Source: Pseudomonas sp. GD03858 (GTDB lineage Bacteria > Pseudomonadota > Gammaproteobacteria > Pseudomonadales > Pseudomonadaceae). From it: 64,000 nucleotides of DNA. A program made the position numbers and the translations under genes. Below the pieces are notes generated by a model. The model was given only the letters and a program-made list of their open reading frames with translations. It was not told the DNA's origin and searched no databases. Below, piece after piece: positions 46,095 to 55,916 of the stretch (positions within the stretch are counted from its first letter, which is position 1; each line of letters starts with the position of its first letter). The stretch spans positions 1-64,000 of the forward strand of contig NZ_JAOCDM010000001.1 in assembly GCF_029840925.1 (NCBI RefSeq). The letters are read 5' to 3'.

Positions 46095-47429
46095 TTACGA
46101 CGCTCGCGCCCGGCGGTTCAGGGCGTTGTCGAGCAGGTTTACACCCGCCAGGGCGGCCTTCACCGCGCACCACTGCAAAGGTTCGGGAAGCGTCGAGGGG
46201 GTCTTGTGGCGCAGCGCCGTGAGCAAGGGTTGTTCGATGCCCCCAATGCGTTCCGCCAGCAGGAAGCCGATCAGCGACTGGGTGCCAACGCCATGGCCCG
46301 AGCAACCCGCCGTGTAGTAGATATTGTTGTGCGGCCCGGTTTCGCCCACCACCGGCAAGGCGTCGTAAGCCAGGCTGATATAGCCGCTCCAGCACTTGTC
46401 GATCGTCACGTCGTGCAATGACGGGAAACGGTCGTCCAGGGCTTGCCTCAAAGCGGCGTAGGCCGCCCGATCAGGTTCGTTCGGGGTCTGCGAGCCATAG
46501 GCGTAACCCAATTGCTTGGTGGTTATCAGGAGGGTGTTGCGTGCGGTCAGGCGGTGACTCTCCATGGTCCAGTGCGGAGTCACGATGCCTTCCCGCCCCT
46601 GCCAACCCAAGGATTTCAGTTGTGCGGCGGACAACGGCTGCGTCTCGATGGCCGAGACCCGCAGCGGCGTGACCTTGTCGCGCAGCAAACCCAGTTGCGG
46701 AGTGTAGGCATTGGTGGCCAGGACCATGATCGGCGCGTTCGCCGAGCCTTTCTCGGTTCGGCAGGTAATGGTTGGGCCGTTACTGTAAGACAGCAGCTTG
46801 GTCTGTTCGAACAAGCGAACACCGGCCTGCAACGCCGCCCGGCGCAAGCCCATCACATACTTACCGGGATCGAGCGTGCCACCGTGCTGAACACAACCGA
46901 AAAGGAACGCAGGCGGGATACCGCGAGCGCGCATTTCGTCTTGATCCACGAACCGTGTGACCGAGCCCAGCTCCTGGCCCAGCGCCATGCTGTGGCGCAG
47001 CCTTTTTTCCTGGGAAGGATGGATCACCGCACGGATAACACCGCTGGGGAGGTAATCGCAATCAATGGCCAACTCACCCAGCCGTCGCTCCACGTAAGCC
47101 ACGCCTTGGTCGTAGAAGGACACGACCTTCCTCGCCTGATCCACGCCGAGGCGCTTGTGGAACAGTTCGAACTCGACGCCCATGCTGCCGGCAAGGTAGC
47201 CGGCATTGCGACCGCTGGCGCCGAACCCTGCAAATGCCTGTTCGAGGACCACCACGCTGGCTCCGAGCGCGGTGAGTTCCAGGGCAGTGGACAGCCCGGC
47301 GAAACCCGCGCCGATGATGATCACATCGGCATTGATGTCCCCCTCGAGCTCCGGCTGCAGGTCGTCCGGTTGTTCGACCCACCCGCCGAGAAGGCGGAAC
47401 TTGTCAACATTGCTGTGGGGCTCGGACAT
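46095..47429 (-). CDS. DadA/PuuB-like FAD-dependent amine oxidoreductase (copy 2)
   Basis: 444 residues, cytoplasmic. FAD motif VIIIGAGFAGLSTALELTAL near residue 36, FGASGRNAGYLAGSMG, and C-terminal DALPVVGETGPHNNIYYTAG. It is very similar along its length to the copy at 18590, down to GGWxEQPDDLQP near the N-terminus and LPEPLQWCA near the C-terminus. It is the first gene of the six-gene minus-strand operon, with the shared palindrome at 47486. Like PuuB it should oxidise an amine or N-acylated amine to the aldehyde or ketone. Substrate unknown. Confidence 0.85.
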   Translation of the reverse strand: MSEPHSNVDKFRLLGGWVEQPDDLQPELEGDINADVIIIGAGFAGLSTALELTALGASVVVLEQAFAGFGASGRNAGYLAGSMGVEFELFHKRLGVDQARKVVSFYDQGVAYVERRLGELAIDCDYLPSGVIRAVIHPSQEKRLRHSMALGQELGSVTRFVDQDEMRARGIPPAFLFGCVQHGGTLDPGKYVMGLRRAALQAGVRLFEQTKLLSYSNGPTITCRTEKGSANAPIMVLATNAYTPQLGLLRDKVTPLRVSAIETQPLSAAQLKSLGWQGREGIVTPHWTMESHRLTARNTLLITTKQLGYAYGSQTPNEPDRAAYAALRQALDDRFPSLHDVTIDKCWSGYISLAYDALPVVGETGPHNNIYYTAGCSGHGVGTQSLIGFLLAERIGGIEQPLLTALRHKTPSTLPEPLQWCAVKAALAGVNLLDNALNRRARAS

Positions 47430-47485
47430 GGTTTGCCTCCGAAAATTGTTGTTTAGCCAGACTCTACTGCTGCGCCCAATTTAAC

Positions 47486-47499
47486 GCAACAACTGTTAT
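47486..47499. promoter_or_regulatory. Operator-like palindrome, site 8 of 10
   Basis: On the minus strand ATAAC-AGTT-GTTGC with outer GTTAAA, 57 bases before the start of the six-gene amine oxidase operon. Almost the same as site 7. Confidence 0.72.
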
Positions 47500-47596
47500 G
47501 TTGTTTTTTAGGCGCCCCCATCATCAACTATGGAAGCGGATCTGCAGGCTTGAATAAGCGCGGCCGCACCCTTGAGGACGGTGCGACCGGGCAGGC

Positions 47597-48574
47597 TCAG
47601 CGAGGGTTTTGATCAGAAGGCGGCGCGCTCACGCCATGGCGGGAAAACAGTAACGGCTGGCCATCACCCTGCATGAGTGCAGCGGTCAGCGAAACGCCAT
47701 CGCCGCTGCGCCTCTCATCGAAGGTAGCGCCGCCGTCCTGGCTGTTCACCAGTAGGCCGTCAAGGCCTGCCACCAATATGTGTTTGCCCTCTGCCTGTAT
47801 GGCGGTAATCGAACTACGGCTGTTCAGCGGTATGCGCTGCCACGCACGTGCGTCCGGCGTGCCGCGCAACAAGGTACCGCGTTGCCCGCCTACCAGCAGA
47901 CGCCCATCCGACAGCACGGCACCACTCCACAGCGAGCCCTGGTAGCCGGTGTCCAGGTAACGCCAGGTCTTGCCCCGATCATCCGAGCGCAGCAACTTGC
48001 CATGCTCGGCGGTGGCATAGACGGCCCCCTGCCCATCGCTGAACAGGCTCAACAGGTTGAGGTCGGCGCGACTGGCGCCAGGCGGGGGTTGCAAGGTGCG
48101 TTCGGTCCAGGTGCGTCCGCCGTCGTCGGTTGTGAGTATCAGCGACCACAACCCTACCGCCACGCCTTGTTGGCGATCAAAGAAATGCACCGCGAACAGC
48201 GGGCGGTCGACATCGCTGTCGATGCGCTGCACCGTCCAGGTTTCTCCGCCATCACCGCTGGCCAGGATCGCGCCCCAGTGGCCAACGGCCCAGCCGTTGC
48301 TGGTATCGACGAAGCTGACACTGGTCAACGTGCTCGACAAGGGTACGCCGTGGGCCTGCCGGTAGCGGCGCCCATGGTCGTCGGAAAGCAGCACGATGCC
48401 ATGGTCACCGACTGCCACCACCCGCTCACCCGCTTTGCCCGCACCCAGCATCATGGCCTGCGCGGCATTGCTGGCAGGTGCCACCGGCACCGCTTCCAAT
48501 CTCGCGGCCCAAGGCGCGACCACTGGCATGGCCGCGAGCAGCGCGATGCCCATGACCCGTTTCAGGTAGTGCAT
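47597..48574 (-). CDS. YCF48-like beta-propeller periplasmic protein
   Basis: 325 residues with a signal peptide (MGIALLAAMPVVAPWAA). Repeated blades follow the sialidase/YCF48 pattern: VAVGDHGIVLLSDDHGRRY, WAVGHWGAILASGDGGETWT, VAVGLWSLILTTDDGGRTWT and KLLRSDDRGKTW. In gammaproteobacteria such proteins are often encoded with an RND/MMPL transporter, a DUF1302 and a DUF1329 protein, as here. It is the last gene of that operon and starts 10 bases after the transporter gene. A scaffold for the envelope complex is likely. Confidence 0.85.
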   Translation of the reverse strand: MHYLKRVMGIALLAAMPVVAPWAARLEAVPVAPASNAAQAMMLGAGKAGERVVAVGDHGIVLLSDDHGRRYRQAHGVPLSSTLTSVSFVDTSNGWAVGHWGAILASGDGGETWTVQRIDSDVDRPLFAVHFFDRQQGVAVGLWSLILTTDDGGRTWTERTLQPPPGASRADLNLLSLFSDGQGAVYATAEHGKLLRSDDRGKTWRYLDTGYQGSLWSGAVLSDGRLLVGGQRGTLLRGTPDARAWQRIPLNSRSSITAIQAEGKHILVAGLDGLLVNSQDGGATFDERRSGDGVSLTAALMQGDGQPLLFSRHGVSAPPSDQNPR

Positions 48575-48584
48575 GTCATTCTCC

Positions 48585-50987
48585 TCAATGGATCAGCGCG
48601 CCGACCATGCGCACCGGGCGCTTGCGTGGAAACACCCGCTCCAGCCAAACGGCGAACGCTGGCAGCACTGTCATGGCCATGACCATGTTGACCATGAACA
48701 TGAAGGCCAGCAGCTTGCCCATGTCAGCCTGGAACTTGAGCTCGGAAAACGACCAGGTGGCAACGCCGACCGCGAGCGTGAGCGCGGTGAAGATGGTCGC
48801 GATCCCGACTTCGCGCAGGGCGCAGGCCACCGCGGTGGCGATGGGCTGGCCGTGGGCCTGGTGCAATTGGATGCGGTTGTAGATATAGAACGCGTAGTCG
48901 ACACCGATGCCCACCGCCAGGACCATCACCGGCAGGGTGGCGATGGTCAGGCCGATCTGCAGCTCCTTCATGAACCAGTAACCGATGAAGGTGCCGAGGG
49001 TCAGCGGCAAACAGCACACCAGCACTGCCCTGAGGTCGCGGTAGACGATGAACACCAACAAGGCGATCGCGGCATAGACATAGAGCAGCATCGGCGTTTC
49101 ACTCTTCTCGACCTCCTCGTTGATCGCCGCGATCACCCCGGCATTGCCTGACGCCAGGCGCACGGCGATGCCGTCCTGTGGGTAGGCCGTGCGGAAAGTC
49201 TTCACGGCATCGATCACGCGGGAGATGGTGGTGGCCTTGTGGTCAGCCAGGTACAGGTGCACCGCGGTCATGCTGCAATCGGTGCGCATTAGGCCAGGCA
49301 AGCGCCCTACCTCGGCGGCCAGCGACGAATAGTTCATCGGGTCGATGGGCACCGCGCTCATTTTCGGATTGCCTTCGTTGTAGCCCTCGTTGAACTGGCG
49401 CATCGCCGAGGAGAACGACGCCACCGAGAGCACCCCAGGTACCCCCTCCATCGCCCAGACGAAGCGGTCCTGGTATTGCCCCAGCGCAACATCCTCACAA
49501 GCGTTGGCGCTGCCATCCGGCTCTGGCCGTACCTCGAAGACCACGCTCAGCCAGTCAAGGCCGATGTCATAGTTGCCGGCGATGGCCACCGCATCGCGAT
49601 TGAAGCGTGAATCCTCCCGCAGCTCGGGCGCCCCAGCCTGAAGCGAGCCGACCACACGGTCGTGGCTTTGCCAGACGGCCATGACGAATACGGCCACGGC
49701 CACCACCAGCACCCAGCGGGCGTTGCGCCAGTCCGCCAGCTTCGCCAGGCCCTCCAGCCAGCGCGACCGCCGTTGGCGCGACACTTCCTCGGCAGCGGCA
49801 TAGCGGGCATCGACCTTCAGCATCGAAGCCACCAACGGCAGCATCACCAGGTTGGTGACGATCTTGTAGGCGACGCCGAGCGAGGCGGTGATCGCCAGCT
49901 CGCGGACCATGGGGATAGGGATCAGCAGCAGGGTGACGAAGGACACCAACGCGGTAACCAGCGCCAAGGTGCCGGGTATCAGCAGCCCGCGGAAGCTGGA
50001 GCGGGCAGCCTGCGTGGCAGGCTTACCATCGGCGATCTCGCGGACGATGTAGTTGATCTGCTGTACACCATGGGAAACGCCAATGGCGAAGACCAGGAAC
50101 GGCACCAGCACCGCCAGCGGATCGAGGCCATAGCCCAACAGGCGCAAGCTACCGAATTGCCAGACCAGCGAGGTCAACGAGCAACCCAGCGCGAGCAGCG
50201 TGAAGCGCACCGAGTGGCAGTACCAGTACACCGCCGCCGCCGTCAGTAACAAGGCCAGCAAGCAGAACTCCAGCACCGCTGCCGCGCCATCGGCGATATC
50301 ACCGATCTGCTTGGCGAACCCGATCAGCTGGATCTCGAAGTCGGCATCCTCGAACGGCTGTCGCAATTGCTGCTCCAACACACGGTTGTAGGCCACATAG
50401 TCCAGACGCTGCCCATTGACATCGTATTCGTTGAGCTCGGCAGTGATCATCGCACTGGTCTGATCCCTGGAGACCAGGGTGCCTATATAGCCTCCCTGAG
50501 CGGTGGAATCAGCAATGCGCCCGATGATGGTGGCGTCCAGCCGCTCGGGGGTCACCGTTCCCGGCACCAGCGGATCGGCACGAAAGCCCTCCTCCGTGAT
50601 TTCGTTGACGAAGGCGTTCGGTGTCCAGAGCGAACGCACACTGCTGCGCGAAACACTGGGCAGAAACGTGACTGCCTGGGTCACATCAGCCAGCCGCCGC
50701 AAGCCTGCTTCGCTCCAGATGGTGCCATTGCGCGCCTTGACCACGATGGTGAGACGGTTCGCGCCAAGCAGGTCGCCGCGGTATTGCTTGAATGTCTCGA
50801 CGTATTCATGACCAATCGGCAACTGCTTCTCGAACCCTGCGTCCATGCGCAGTTGCACGGCGAACCACGCCATACCCAGGGTGAACGACGCGAGCAGCGC
50901 CAGCACCCAGCCACGATGCCCGAACAACCAGGCTTCGCCGCATGCCAGCAGGCCACGCGAAGGTGTTTCCTTGATCTTGATAGACAT
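48585..50987 (-). CDS. RND/MMPL superfamily membrane transporter
   Basis: 800 residues from the ATG at 50987; GTG starts at 50993 or 51005 are possible. Two halves each have a membrane span, a large periplasmic domain and a bundle of spans. MMPL-type segments are VFAIGVSHGVQQINYIVREI near residue 300 and VMVLAVGIGVDYAFYIYNRI near 710. This is the RND branch that acts without an AcrA-type adaptor, as in hopanoid or lipid export. With DUF1302, DUF1329 and YCF48 partners it probably moves a hydrophobic substrate between inner and outer membrane; the direction is unknown. Confidence 0.88.
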   Translation of the reverse strand: MSIKIKETPSRGLLACGEAWLFGHRGWVLALLASFTLGMAWFAVQLRMDAGFEKQLPIGHEYVETFKQYRGDLLGANRLTIVVKARNGTIWSEAGLRRLADVTQAVTFLPSVSRSSVRSLWTPNAFVNEITEEGFRADPLVPGTVTPERLDATIIGRIADSTAQGGYIGTLVSRDQTSAMITAELNEYDVNGQRLDYVAYNRVLEQQLRQPFEDADFEIQLIGFAKQIGDIADGAAAVLEFCLLALLLTAAAVYWYCHSVRFTLLALGCSLTSLVWQFGSLRLLGYGLDPLAVLVPFLVFAIGVSHGVQQINYIVREIADGKPATQAARSSFRGLLIPGTLALVTALVSFVTLLLIPIPMVRELAITASLGVAYKIVTNLVMLPLVASMLKVDARYAAAEEVSRQRRSRWLEGLAKLADWRNARWVLVVAVAVFVMAVWQSHDRVVGSLQAGAPELREDSRFNRDAVAIAGNYDIGLDWLSVVFEVRPEPDGSANACEDVALGQYQDRFVWAMEGVPGVLSVASFSSAMRQFNEGYNEGNPKMSAVPIDPMNYSSLAAEVGRLPGLMRTDCSMTAVHLYLADHKATTISRVIDAVKTFRTAYPQDGIAVRLASGNAGVIAAINEEVEKSETPMLLYVYAAIALLVFIVYRDLRAVLVCCLPLTLGTFIGYWFMKELQIGLTIATLPVMVLAVGIGVDYAFYIYNRIQLHQAHGQPIATAVACALREVGIATIFTALTLAVGVATWSFSELKFQADMGKLLAFMFMVNMVMAMTVLPAFAVWLERVFPRKRPVRMVGALIH

Positions 50988-51001
50988 GTTCACGGCAGGC
51001 C

Positions 51002-52648
51002 TCACAGAGTGCGCGAAACGACGACACCTACGTAATCGCGATCACGGAACAACTGGTCATAGGGGGTGTCGCCGCCCATGAACTTGGCGTAGTTGAACGA
51101 CACTTGCCAACTGGCCGGGTTACGCACGAAGTTGAGATAAAGGTTCATGCTGCTGGCGTCTTCGGTGAAGGTCGCCGAGAGGTTGGGAGTCCGTCCCCCG
51201 AGGGAACGCGAATAGAAGACCCCTGGCGTCACCTGCCAGCCTGGAAGCAAGGTGCCGTCGTAAGTAAGGCTGAAGTCCAGGTTGATGCCGGATGAGGTCT
51301 TGTCACCGCGAGCCTTCGGCGCCGTCGCAGGGTCCAGCTGCCAGGTGTTGCCACCAGCGGCGATGATTTCGCCGTCGTAGCTGCGGTGCAACCCCGGGTA
51401 CTTGATGACCACCAACTCGGTCAGCAACGTGCCTGTGCTGGCGCCGGTGAAATCCAGCAGTGTGGGCGAGTTGGACGGCGTCATGCTGTAAAGCCCGGTG
51501 AGGTGCCACTGGAACTTCTTCTCGTCCTTCCAGCACTTGCCGCCATTGTTGCTGCACAAATCCAGTACCGGGTTGAGCGGCACCGCGTCCTTGGGCCGGT
51601 AGGACAGCTCGGTACCCACCGCCCAGTCGCCGATCGGCATGTTCGCGCTGATACCGTACAGCATGCGGTCTTCCGGATACTCCCACTTCTGCGCCAAGGC
51701 GAGGGTGTCGGGGTCCAGCAGACGCATCGTCAACGAGGGCAGCTTGTCGTGATAGCGCAACACGTAGAGGCCGACATTGAGGTCGCTATCCTGGGGCTGC
51801 CAACGTAGCGAAAGGCCCCATTGCCCGCTGTCGCGGGCGTCCTTGTCGTCGAACCCGTAGGTCTTCATCCCGCTACCCAGCGCCGTGGTGTAGGACCAGT
51901 AGCTGCCCACCGGTGGCACCTCGCTCTTGTTCCAGGCGAACTGGTAATAGGCCTCGATGTTGACCCCGCTACCGAGACCCGATGCCAGGCTCAGCATCGG
52001 TGCCGGGAGCACCGCTTCCTTCAACTGCACGCCCGGGCGCGAGAGGGCCTGGATGTCGTAGGCGTTGGTGTTGTTGATACCTCCTTGCACGAACAGGCTC
52101 TCGCCCCAGTTGATCACCTGGTTACCCAGACGGGCGCGGACCCGCTGGTCACCGACATCGAAGCCCTTGCTTACCCACAGGTCGAGCAGGCGCGCCTTGA
52201 ATTCCAGGTCATCACGGGCGGCACTGGTCAGCCCGTCCTTGCCGACGCCATCAGGGGTGTAGAACGACAATGCGCCGCTGGTGTCGGTGGCCGCGAAATC
52301 GCGAATCCAGCTGCCGCGAGCCATGAAGGTGAAGTCGTCCGGCATCTTCAACAGCAGTTCATGGGTGCCTTTCAGATAATGGGTGAAGAGGTCGCCCTTG
52401 TCGTAGTTGAGGTCGCCCTGGTCGCCGATGCCGGAAGTCTGTGCCAGGCAGCCGCTGGGCGGATGATGCCCAGTGGTACCCTGGTTGATCAGATTGCAGG
52501 CCTGGGACTCGGTGCGAATACCCATGCCGTAGGAAATCGTCGAATCGAACGAGCCCCTGATGGTCTCGGTCTCGAAAGTGAACCCCATTGCCAGGGGAGT
52601 CATGCACGCAATAGCAAGGCCTGAAGCTTTTGTGATTGTTGTTTTCAT
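51002..52648 (-). CDS. DUF1302 outer-membrane-type protein
   Basis: 548 residues from the ATG at 52648. A signal peptide (SGLAIACMTPLAMGFTFE) is followed by family segments GSFDSTISYGMGIRTESQ, NQVINWGESLFVQGGINNTN and a beta-rich C-terminal domain ending DYVGVVVSRTL, consistent with a porin-like outer membrane protein. The DUF1302 family is almost always next to DUF1329 and occurs in clusters for hydrophobic compounds such as sterols, terpenes and long-chain lipids. It overlaps the start region of the RND gene. Uptake through the outer membrane is the inferred role. Confidence 0.88.
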   Translation of the reverse strand: MKTTITKASGLAIACMTPLAMGFTFETETIRGSFDSTISYGMGIRTESQACNLINQGTTGHHPPSGCLAQTSGIGDQGDLNYDKGDLFTHYLKGTHELLLKMPDDFTFMARGSWIRDFAATDTSGALSFYTPDGVGKDGLTSAARDDLEFKARLLDLWVSKGFDVGDQRVRARLGNQVINWGESLFVQGGINNTNAYDIQALSRPGVQLKEAVLPAPMLSLASGLGSGVNIEAYYQFAWNKSEVPPVGSYWSYTTALGSGMKTYGFDDKDARDSGQWGLSLRWQPQDSDLNVGLYVLRYHDKLPSLTMRLLDPDTLALAQKWEYPEDRMLYGISANMPIGDWAVGTELSYRPKDAVPLNPVLDLCSNNGGKCWKDEKKFQWHLTGLYSMTPSNSPTLLDFTGASTGTLLTELVVIKYPGLHRSYDGEIIAAGGNTWQLDPATAPKARGDKTSSGINLDFSLTYDGTLLPGWQVTPGVFYSRSLGGRTPNLSATFTEDASSMNLYLNFVRNPASWQVSFNYAKFMGGDTPYDQLFRDRDYVGVVVSRTL

Positions 52649-52671
52649 GTCGGCGCTCGAAGTGAGGAAGT

Positions 52672-54096
52672 TCAACGTTCGCTGATGGCACGCAGGTTGT
52701 CCGAGGTGTAGAAATCACGCTTCAGACGTGGGTTGCCAGCATCCTCGGTGAGCCAGCGATGATCTTTCTTGCCGACGCCGATGGAGGTCATGTCGTAGAG
52801 GTAGCGGCCGTCGACCAGGTTGTACTGGACCTGGGCTTCCATATCGCAGGTGCCGGTCTCGTAGACAGGGATGGGGTAGCCCTCGCGCACTTTCCAGATC
52901 TGCCCTTGCTTGTCATAGTCAACCGCAACCAGACCGTTCCAGCTGTCCTCGTCGATATAAAACACGCGCTTGGGTGCCTGGTGGCGCATGCCCTGGCGCA
53001 CGGTCGCCTCGACGACCCAGACCCGGTGCAGCTCATAGCGGCGATACTGCGGCGCAAAGGCGTTCTGCTGCGCAACATCCTCGATACGGGCGGATGCGTC
53101 ATACGCCCCGAACGAGTTGTAGGGCACCAGCAGCTCCTGCTTGCCGACCAACTTCCAGTCGAAGCGATCCATCGGACCGAAGAAGATGTTCGACTCGTCG
53201 ATGGTGTACTGGTTATCCAGGCCGATCTGCGGCGAGTCATAGGAATAGGACGGCATGCGACGCACCCGGCGCTGGCCAGGGAAGTAGTAGAAGGTGCTCG
53301 CCTGCTCGCCGGCCTTGGTCGTGACCACCCCGGCCTGGCCAGCCAGCGCAGCCGGCTCGTTGTAGGAGAAGTAGGTGGCAACCTCGAGCCGGTCGAACGA
53401 TGAGAACAGCGCACTGCCCTTCTGCCCCCACGGCGTGTACATGAACCAGTCGGTCGAGGTCTGCAACCAGCTCCCGCCACCGGAACGCGGTGAAATGCCC
53501 GACACCGTCTTGGACATGTCGAAGCCTACGCCGCGGTAGCGCATCTTCATGTTCCACATGACCTCGGCGCCGGTGGTCGGCATGGGGAACGGAATACCGG
53601 GAACATGAGCGTCCTGCAGCGCGAGCCCGTCGGCGTCGAGCGTGGCGAAACCGACATTCTTGCGCGTATTGTCGACGACAAAGTCCGGTGCACCACAGGT
53701 GCGTCGGGTCGGATAGACATCCATGCGGTAATCGGGAATTTTCTTGAACAGCTCCAACTGCCCGGGAGAAAGCTGCTTGGCGTACTGCGCGACGTTGGCG
53801 GCGGTGATGCTATAGAGCGGCTTGTCGTCCTTGAACTTCCAGGACTGCCCACGGACCTGCCCGTAATTCCAGCCTGTGTCCTGCTTGCCCGGCGTCGCCC
53901 AGGCGGGAATCACGCCATCGGCGCTGGCGGCAACTTCAGCGCCCAAGGGCGTCAGTTTCGTGCCCAATTGCGAAGCATCGTTCTGCGCAGCCTGCACTGC
54001 GCCGCAGGCGGCCAGCGCCGCAAGCGCCAGTGCCAATGACCGCCCTCTGCCGCCAATGGAAGTTGCAACATCAAGGCGCTGATTCACATCTTTCAT
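52672..54096 (-). CDS. DUF1329 lipid-binding-type periplasmic protein
   Basis: 474 residues from the ATG at 54096, preceded by GAGG. A signal peptide (SLALALAALAACGAVQA) is followed by the LolB-like family body: PDYRMDVYPTRRTCGAP, SYDSPQIGLDNQYTIDESN and FDWKLVGKQELLVPYN. Proteins of this family have a LolB/LolA-like fold suited to carrying lipophilic molecules across the periplasm. It is the first gene of the four-gene envelope operon (DUF1329, DUF1302, RND, YCF48). The upstream extension to 54225 has no signal peptide and is not used. Site 9 of the shared palindrome lies upstream. Confidence 0.9.
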   Translation of the reverse strand: MKDVNQRLDVATSIGGRGRSLALALAALAACGAVQAAQNDASQLGTKLTPLGAEVAASADGVIPAWATPGKQDTGWNYGQVRGQSWKFKDDKPLYSITAANVAQYAKQLSPGQLELFKKIPDYRMDVYPTRRTCGAPDFVVDNTRKNVGFATLDADGLALQDAHVPGIPFPMPTTGAEVMWNMKMRYRGVGFDMSKTVSGISPRSGGGSWLQTSTDWFMYTPWGQKGSALFSSFDRLEVATYFSYNEPAALAGQAGVVTTKAGEQASTFYYFPGQRRVRRMPSYSYDSPQIGLDNQYTIDESNIFFGPMDRFDWKLVGKQELLVPYNSFGAYDASARIEDVAQQNAFAPQYRRYELHRVWVVEATVRQGMRHQAPKRVFYIDEDSWNGLVAVDYDKQGQIWKVREGYPIPVYETGTCDMEAQVQYNLVDGRYLYDMTSIGVGKKDHRWLTEDAGNPRLKRDFYTSDNLRAISER

Positions 54097-54263
54097 GCGA
54101 GGTTCCTCACGAGCTTTTGGCGACCGCTCGACCTGCCTCGTTCGGCAAGACTGACGGCCAGGTTTTGTTTCTAAAGCATGGCCTGATGGCGACCACGCAA
54201 ATGACAAAAGCAATTTATTTGCCAATATTTTTTTAGTATATCTTTCAAGTGGTTACATTTTTT

Positions 54264-54277
54264 ATAACAATTGATAT
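54264..54277. promoter_or_regulatory. Operator-like palindrome, site 9 of 10
   Basis: On the minus strand ATATC-AATT-GTTAT, in a very AT-rich promoter region 168 bases before the DUF1329 start. A weaker member; the left half equals that of site 3. No gene is supported in the rest of 54097-54513. Confidence 0.55.
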
Positions 54278-54513
54278 GTGCTACCTGGCGACTCAAATGC
54301 CCTCCTCTGCAGCACGCAGGACAGCGACATGTGCAATTACGGAACACTCGTTACCTTAATTCGACAAAAGATGGCTCCGCTCGCTCTGCCCTGGGTCGAG
54401 GCCGACTGGGGCAGGCAGGCGTTATCGAGAAAAGGAGCAAGGCGGATGCCGCGGTGGGCGCTGCATGGCGTAGACAGGCATTGGCCAAGGCAACATTCAA
54501 TGAACCTGTTGCC

Positions 54514-54657
54514 CTAATGGCGGAAAATGTCACCGATTCCGGCAACGGGATGAACGTGAGGAGTAATGGCCGGGCTCGCAGAAGCGCGCACACTTGACAG
54601 GTAGACACTCCCTGCACCCAGCACAACGAACACAATGGCGATAAGCACTCGAGTCAT
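54514..54657 (-). CDS. 47-residue secreted peptide
   Basis: The ATG at 54657 follows GGAG at six bases. The product has a clear signal peptide (MTRVLIAIVFVVLGAGSVYL) with cleavage near SVRASA, and a short mature part of about 20 residues rich in Pro and His (SPAITPHVHPVAGIGDIF). It shares the pattern S-P-x2-3-P-x2-P-V followed by a Gly/Ala-Asp pair with the 54-residue peptide encoded at 59247. It lies between the AraC pair and the envelope operon, reading towards the latter. No family known. Confidence 0.55.
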   Translation of the reverse strand: MTRVLIAIVFVVLGAGSVYLSSVRASASPAITPHVHPVAGIGDIFRH

Positions 54658-54881
54658 GACGATCTCCGTAATCGGCGTTTTGCCGCAGCAGAGTTTGTTT
54701 TTGTTTGTGCGTCCTCTCCGAGTCTGACGGGCAACATGCTTGAGCGCTTCACATATCGCGCCACTAAACAGGCTTTTCATGACAGCCTGGAAAGCCATAT
54801 TCCTGGGTGGTGGACAGCTGTTACGATGAGCCATCATTCCCTCAGGCGCGGCATGCGCACCGCCAGACCAGAACCTTCGAC

Positions 54882-55916
54882 ATGACCTCTTTCGTCCTCG
54901 ACATCGCCCTGCTCGGTTTTGACGAGTTCTCGACCCGCCAGGGAATGGACGCCCGCGCACTGCTTGAAGAGGCAGGCGTGATGGAAGGCCGGACAGACCT
55001 GCCGCTCAGCGGCGAGCGCTTTGCCGCACTCCTGGAACTGGCGTCGCGCAGATCCGGCAATGCGCTGTTCGGCTTAGAGCTTGGCTTGCAACAAGGGCTT
55101 TCGGCGCTGGGCACGCTGCACTATGTGATAAGCAGCGCCCACACAGTCGGCGATGCGTTGCAGGCATTGGTCCGCTACTTCCCTACCCACAGCAACGGCG
55201 CAGAGCTAAGGCTCGAGCAACGGGGTAATCAAGCCTGGTTGCTCTATGACGTGATAGATGCAAATGTGTCGGTCACCCGACAGACCGTCGAGCTTGCCAT
55301 GGCGCTTGGCACCAAGATCATGGAGAGCCTTCTGGGACGGGCCTGGAAACCTCAGGAACTTTTGCTTCGCCATGCCGCCGGCGCCCGTCTGAACACTTAC
55401 CGAGCCTTGTTGGATATCACTCCGCGCTTCGATAGCGCGGTCAATGCCTGGGTATTCGATCATGTCCTGCTGACCCATGCGCTCGGTGAGCGTGATGCTG
55501 GCCTGCAGGTGTTGATGAAAAACCACTATGACGAACTTGCGTACCTCACCCTGCGCGAGCTACCCGCCCATGTTCAAAGGCTAATGAGGCACGACCTTTG
55601 CGATGGGCAGGCCAGCCTTGAACAGATAGCCGGGCAGCTTGCCCTCAGCCCGCGGACTCTGCAGCGTTACCTGCAAGCCGAAGGTACCCACTACCAGGCT
55701 TTGCTGGATGATACCCGGCAGGCCATGGCCAAGCGTTATCTCTGTGACTCCACCGTGAACCTGACACAGCTTTCCGCGTTGCTTGGCTACACCAGCCTTG
55801 GCGCCTTTTCTCGCGCGTTTACCCGCTGGAACGGCATCAGCCCGCAGAAATGGCGGCAACATCATCGGACAGGGCAACTGGCCGCACCGCAAACCCACGA
55901 GGTGCCACCACCATGA
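54882..55916 (+). CDS. AraC-family regulator with Arabinose_bd-type N-terminal domain (first of a pair)
   Basis: 344 residues from the ATG at 54882. The N-terminal domain (FGLELGLQQGLSALGTLHYV, SNGAELRLEQRGNQAWLLYD) is of the Arabinose_bd type found in OruR- and ArgR-like AraC regulators of Pseudomonas. The C-terminal double helix-turn-helix reads SLEQIAGQLALSPRTLQRYL and LTQLSALLGYTSLGAFSRAF. It lies divergent from the envelope operon and is coupled to a second AraC gene by ATGA overlap. It is likely an activator responding to a pathway compound. Confidence 0.87.
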   Translation: MTSFVLDIALLGFDEFSTRQGMDARALLEEAGVMEGRTDLPLSGERFAALLELASRRSGNALFGLELGLQQGLSALGTLHYVISSAHTVGDALQALVRYFPTHSNGAELRLEQRGNQAWLLYDVIDANVSVTRQTVELAMALGTKIMESLLGRAWKPQELLLRHAAGARLNTYRALLDITPRFDSAVNAWVFDHVLLTHALGERDAGLQVLMKNHYDELAYLTLRELPAHVQRLMRHDLCDGQASLEQIAGQLALSPRTLQRYLQAEGTHYQALLDDTRQAMAKRYLCDSTVNLTQLSALLGYTSLGAFSRAFTRWNGISPQKWRQHHRTGQLAAPQTHEVPPP

